A DNA stretch of 64,000 bases from Tipula vernalis. Its lineage: Eukaryota > Arthropoda > Insecta > Diptera > Tipulidae. The translations under genes were made by a program, and so were the position numbers. Within the stretch, counting starts at the first letter, position 1, and each line of letters opens with the position of its first letter. Below the pieces are notes generated by a model. The model searched no databases. It had not been told where the DNA came from and was given only the letters and a program-made list of their open reading frames with translations. This document shows, piece by piece, positions 59,351 through 64,000 of this stretch. Location of the stretch: positions 460,572,995 to 460,636,994 of the forward strand of contig OY282558.1 in assembly GCA_958295665.1 (NCBI GenBank). Reading direction: 5' to 3'.

Positions 59351-62300
59351 TCATTTGTACATGATAATATTGATTTCAGACTAAATCACTAATTGTCGAC
59401 ATTTTTAGTTTCAACTAGATTCAATCCTTTTAGTTTCGTTAAGTTTATATTAATTTAACGAACCTAACCAATGCCTGTTTCCATGAACTCTAAGTACAGC
59501 TCAAGCCGGTTTGCACTTTACATGAAAACACGATGTATAACTTAAACTAAAATACAATCAACAGAACTTTTGCTATATCGCTACGAGTCAGTCTCCGGTG
59601 ATGACAAGTAAAAATATCACAATTGACAAATAATCACCATGAGTTCAAAATATAGTGCCGGAAACAAAGTTTTCCTCCAAGGTTACGTCATCTTCAATTG
59701 TAACCCCCATAAAAATGCCCATGTTGTTCTCAAAACATCATTTTCCAATATTATATGAACCCCCAAGGATATGTCAAAACATATGCGAAACATCAAAAAC
59801 TCAAACAAACTGCTGACGTATATACATACATAAATACGTGTAACCAAATACAATTTTAATAACAATAATTAAATTTATAAATCAACAAATAATTTCCACG
59901 TTTTCTCAAAATAATTAAAAGAACAAAAAAAAAAATTAAAAATTCATACTTAAGCACATAATCAATCAACAATTAATCTATAATTAATGATTGTTTATTA
60001 TCAAGTGATGAAAACATAAAAACTTTAAATTTAAATTTGAAAATTAGATTTTCATTTCTATCAAAATTTCTTTCCGCACTTAAAAGAACAACGAAACACT
60101 ACCACCAACCAATTCGACATGTCGACTTTTCATTTTCGAATGAAATCAGCACGAATATCAAAAAAATCTGTTTAATTTTAAAAACTTTACTAATAAACGA
60201 TAACCCAATAAAATTTAACAGTTTTGATGTTTTGTTTTTCCACCAAAAATTAAAAAAACAAAAAAAAATTTTATTAACTTTTCCTTTTCTCTTGACATTG
60301 TGCTTATTTTGTGTAAATTATCTGTGTGAAGCGGCTGCGAATTGAAATTGACGAGATCATAAAAAATTAATGTTTTGTTTGTTTTAAGGAAAGCATTACT
60401 TGTAAAAGTTGTAAATATGGGAAGACTTCAAACAAGTACACGATGACGATGTAATTTACAATTAAGAATGTAAAAATATTTGGTGAAATATTTACGTGGG
60501 TGTGTAGATTACTCATATAAAATAATATTATAGGTGTGTATAAGTAAATATGTTTTCTTGACCTTGGTTTTATGAAATAACTCATCGATTTAATATATTG
60601 GTCCCATTAATAACAAGTGTTTAAAGATTTTTACGTTGTTCAGGCGGCCCACTAGTATTTTATATTTTTTCGTATTATTGCCATATAAATTAAAAACGCT
60701 GTGATGATTTTAAAATGTACACTAAGTTTCAACGCTTCGTCATTGAGTGAATCACTTGGATAAATATTTTCACAGCAAAGAGACCTTAATGAAAGACGCA
60801 TTTGTTAATGTGAGTAGTTATTAAATATTGTATTTATGTAGTGATAACTTCGATATGCAAGTATTGCAAGTTATTGAAATCCTACCAAAAAGAGCCAACA
60901 ATTTTTTGTCTATAACTATTTTTCTCCACGTTTTGAAGGTCCCTGAACCCAAAAACGCAAAAAATATCAAAAAGCAAAAATATGTCCGTCCGTCCGTTTG
61001 CCTACAGAGGTGATACGGCTGGGAGTATGAATTAACAAGTAGACAACATTTATTAAATAATAATGAAATAAAATTATTTTTCATTTATTATTCACCATTT
61101 ATTAATTTTCCTCTTTTTGATTTTCTCTTTGTTATTCTTCAGGAGCTTTTCTCAGGAGTGTATGCCAGAGTAGCTGTTTTCCTAGTTCTTATGTATATTT
61201 TTAAATTCATGGTGCAATCTTCGGGAAGGGGCTAACTTCCTCCTCTGGAGAAAAGATATCTCCTCTTTTATTTTAAGTCGATAGTCTCACGGCACACGGC
61301 ACACTATATCCAAACGTGAACTGTGGTTATCCAGCAAATGATCCATATATTTGGAAAACTCTGTGCTGGTCATTCAGCCAGAATCGTTTGCAGCATTACA
61401 TTCTGGAGGCGCATCACGAATAAAGGAATTTTTATATTTAATTCGTTTAACTTTTAACATGTAGGAAATATAATTTCCAAAACCACTTACTTTTGCACAT
61501 ATGGTAATCAGGGTAGGTACCTCGCATTGTTCACTGAGGTAGCTCTTTTTAAACTGTAATTATCGTAAAGTTATATATTTTGAATAAAAAATGTCGCTTA
61601 ATTATTCACAGACATATCTGTTAAAAGTAGGAAACTCTTCTTGGATACTTGGATTTATTGGATACTTACTTCCCCACGACCATACGTAACGAAGAACCCC
61701 AATAGACACACAAGCTTTATTGTTTTTAATAATAAGTTAACAATGCGACACAATTTCTACTCCAAGTGATATTGCGGAGCTTGAAATCAGCTATAACTAG
61801 AAATTGATAATCATTGAGCATCAATTCAGAAAGCCTGTTACAAAAATTTTTGTATAATGTTCAAACTTAAAGGAATTTGATGGAAAATATAGCAGCCAAA
61901 TAACAAGAAATTTACCATATTTCGTTTTGACCTTAATCCAAATATTATCAGAAATGTTATCAATTTCGTTCAATGTTTATCAACTTAGATTTTAGACCAC
62001 GAGAAGGCCGTGTTGCCGGTATACTGGGTTTAATGCTTCGAAGTGTCTGCGAAGGTTTTTGCAAAACTGGATTGCAGTTCATCTACGCCATCGCTCTATG
62101 AATCCATTAATGTGCAAAGTGGTCCTTCTTCACTCTGCCTCTAACAATGAAACAAATTATTTGCATCGTGAAGATTCGAATCGCGATTTTTAGTCAATTA
62201 CCAAGTTATAACGAGATTTCCCGTATCGATAAATAGCAAATGTGCTATATACCATATGATTTCCAAATGAATTTCGTTCAACCTACGGCTGGTGATTTTG

Positions 62301-64000
62301 GACTTTGCCGATCGATTTGTAGAAGTAAAATTATTTGGAGCTCGGCAGTTCCTGATCGTTCACTAGATCCTCGGCAATCTGAATGATGACCATGTAGCTT
62401 AGCATGTAGCTTCTGTTCATGTGCAATGCTAGAAATTCATAGTTATAATGTCTACAATATTCCGTTGGCCACTCCTCTGATTGTTGGATCAGCGATAGTG
62501 GTTGCCTAAATAATGCACTTGTTTGAGACAATTCAAAGGCTTTTCTCGATTCATTTGCCCATTATATTCTGATTTTGGAATTTGGAATTTTTATTTGGCC
62601 TGTTCAAGTTGTCACTTAGAAAAGACATGTGGTGGGAGTTTGGAACATAGATTCAGAAAAATGGATCATTGCCAGAACCTTCGTAGACAGGTCTCTGCGG
62701 GTGTTTATAGTTCGTAATAACTTTGACTCATTAAATCCCGTGTAAATATAGCATTTCTTTGCAGCTCCTATGGTTCTCTAAGGTATCGAGGTTAGGTTTT
62801 GTAAGGTTATGAAAGAAAACGCAAGGCTTGCGTTCCTCAGTTCGAACAGATTTTAAATTCAATAAGTTGGTGGAAAAAATCCCCGCAGGTGTGGAAATGA
62901 ATAACGAACTGGTAGTGCTACGGCAATGAGTGTGTGATAACCGCCGCTCATTGCGCTATTTCCAGTTTCTCAAGAAAGAGACGTCTGACATGCTTTTGGT
63001 TGTCTTAAATAAAATACAAAACGAGTAAAGTATGAGTTCAAATTTTCAATGTTTGGCTTTAAAACAGCCGCGTTGATGAATTTAATAGCGGTGTTTCAAA
63101 AAACAGAAATGATTATCAAAATCTTAAAACAGTTAAAACATTGAACTTCATAACGATTATTTCGATTATCACTAGGCAACAAAAGGTATCGCCGGAAACA
63201 AATATGAGCCAATAAAAACTGACATCGTTATGTGTAAAATCAGAAGCAGTTTATCGTACACACGAATATTTATTACCATAAAATAACATTTTTTGTGTTC
63301 ATAAAAGTTTTAATGTCTCATTGAATTACAAATTATATCACACAACTAACTAGATCATCTCGCACCCCTCTCCGCACTGTATATTTAATTCAAATGATTT
63401 ATAACCACTTTGAACAAACAATGTAACAATACTAAAATACATTAACAACAATAACAACTCACAAAATAAAACCTACAAGTTGGAAAATTATTATGCCGTG
63501 ACAATTGTCGATTGAACAACACCGTCGTCTTCTCGCACCACCCCCACCCAATCACTCACTATATACGTATGTATAGTGTCGCCAAAATATAAGTTTGTTG
63601 GTTTAACGGAAAAAAATAAAAAATAAACGTTGAAGTATGTCAACACGCAAAAATATTATTTATTCTGGCAAGTCTCTAACCCTTGTTGATTACATGTTAG
63701 AACAATTCACAAAAAATTGTGGAAAATCAACAAATTGAGAAATTTTAAACTTTTGTTGTCAAATCCGATTGATTCCAAATATATATTGTACAAAACGAAA
63801 AGCGGCAAGAATATATTTGGTTAGGTCAGAAATCAAGGTAAATGAATAAATTAAACGTAACTTGCTGAAAAATGTCTGCGTTTTTTTCGTATATGGCAGC
63901 GGGATAATAAACATAATCCTGGCACGTATCCAACATGGAAATGAAACCAATTATACCAGTAACTTTATAATGTGGAAAATAAATTTATCATATCTTATGC
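59351..64000. other. Presumed K2P intron, right part; nothing recognised
   Basis: Mixed composition. 61.1-63.0 kb is less AT-rich and may be old repeat DNA, but translations on both strands gave no domain I can name. No exon with a potassium-channel pore signature was seen. Confidence 0.4.

Noticed and set aside
1..64000. tRNA genes, rRNA, CRISPR arrays or bacterial-type operons
   Set aside because: No cloverleaf with both A and B boxes, no rRNA-like block and no spaced direct-repeat array was found. The sequence is plainly eukaryotic.

Overview
This window is nuclear DNA of an insect, most likely a fly or midge (Diptera). It is very AT-rich, has multi-exon genes with GT-AG introns, carries insect-type mobile elements, and encodes a protein with ZAD-like cysteine modules, a type expanded in insects. 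The species cannot be told from the sequence alone. About 7-8% of the window codes for host protein; the rest is intron and intergenic DNA holding transposable elements of many classes.

Layout. (1) 1-204: 3' remnant of a non-LTR retrotransposon. (2) About 1606-32327, plus strand: a cytosolic carboxypeptidase of the AGBL2/3 (CCP2/3) type, corresponding to fly NnaD. Eleven exons are proposed, separated by introns of up to 13 kb. The catalytic exon (28960-29821) keeps all M14 zinc ligands and the catalytic glutamate. The gene appears to have two alternative 3' ends, at 30095 and 32327. Its introns hold a Penelope-like element with a GIY-YIG fragment, an R1-like LINE remnant, two TA-flanked MITEs, a degraded gypsy integrase and a perfect 28-bp hairpin. 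(3) 35639-37843, plus: a three-exon nuclear protein with two tandem CxxC...CxxC modules, a Lys/Pro-rich repeat region, two AT-hooks and acidic stretches. (4) 38339-39970, minus: a single-exon TTC29-like TPR protein (axoneme/sperm flagellum), tail to tail with the previous gene. (5) 41417-41608, plus: the probable first coding exon of a two-pore (K2P) potassium channel. The rest of that gene is not seen here, so everything to the right is probably its first intron.

(6) 48638-54441, minus: a complete 5.8-kb Ty3/gypsy LTR retrotransposon. Its two 434-bp LTRs are identical and it has 4-bp target duplications, a primer-binding site, a polypurine tract and gag and pol. The most striking signal in the window sits at the gag-pol junction: a slippery heptamer, a 6-nt spacer, a perfect 10-bp stem and a possible H-type pseudoknot, all inside the only 52 nt where a -1 shift would join the two frames. 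Despite the identical LTRs, gag-pol carries three in-frame stops and four frame breaks. This fits a recently inserted defective copy moved in trans, or partly assembly error. (7) 56-59.4 kb: decayed tandem repeats, a P-element-like transposase remnant and a Jockey-like LINE remnant. No gene was recognised from 59.4 to 64 kb.

NnaD (tubulin de-glutamylation) and TTC29 (axonemal protein) lie within 8 kb of each other and both relate to microtubule and ciliary biology. Whether that proximity means anything is untested. Splice sites were placed by reading frame and family similarity, without transcript evidence.
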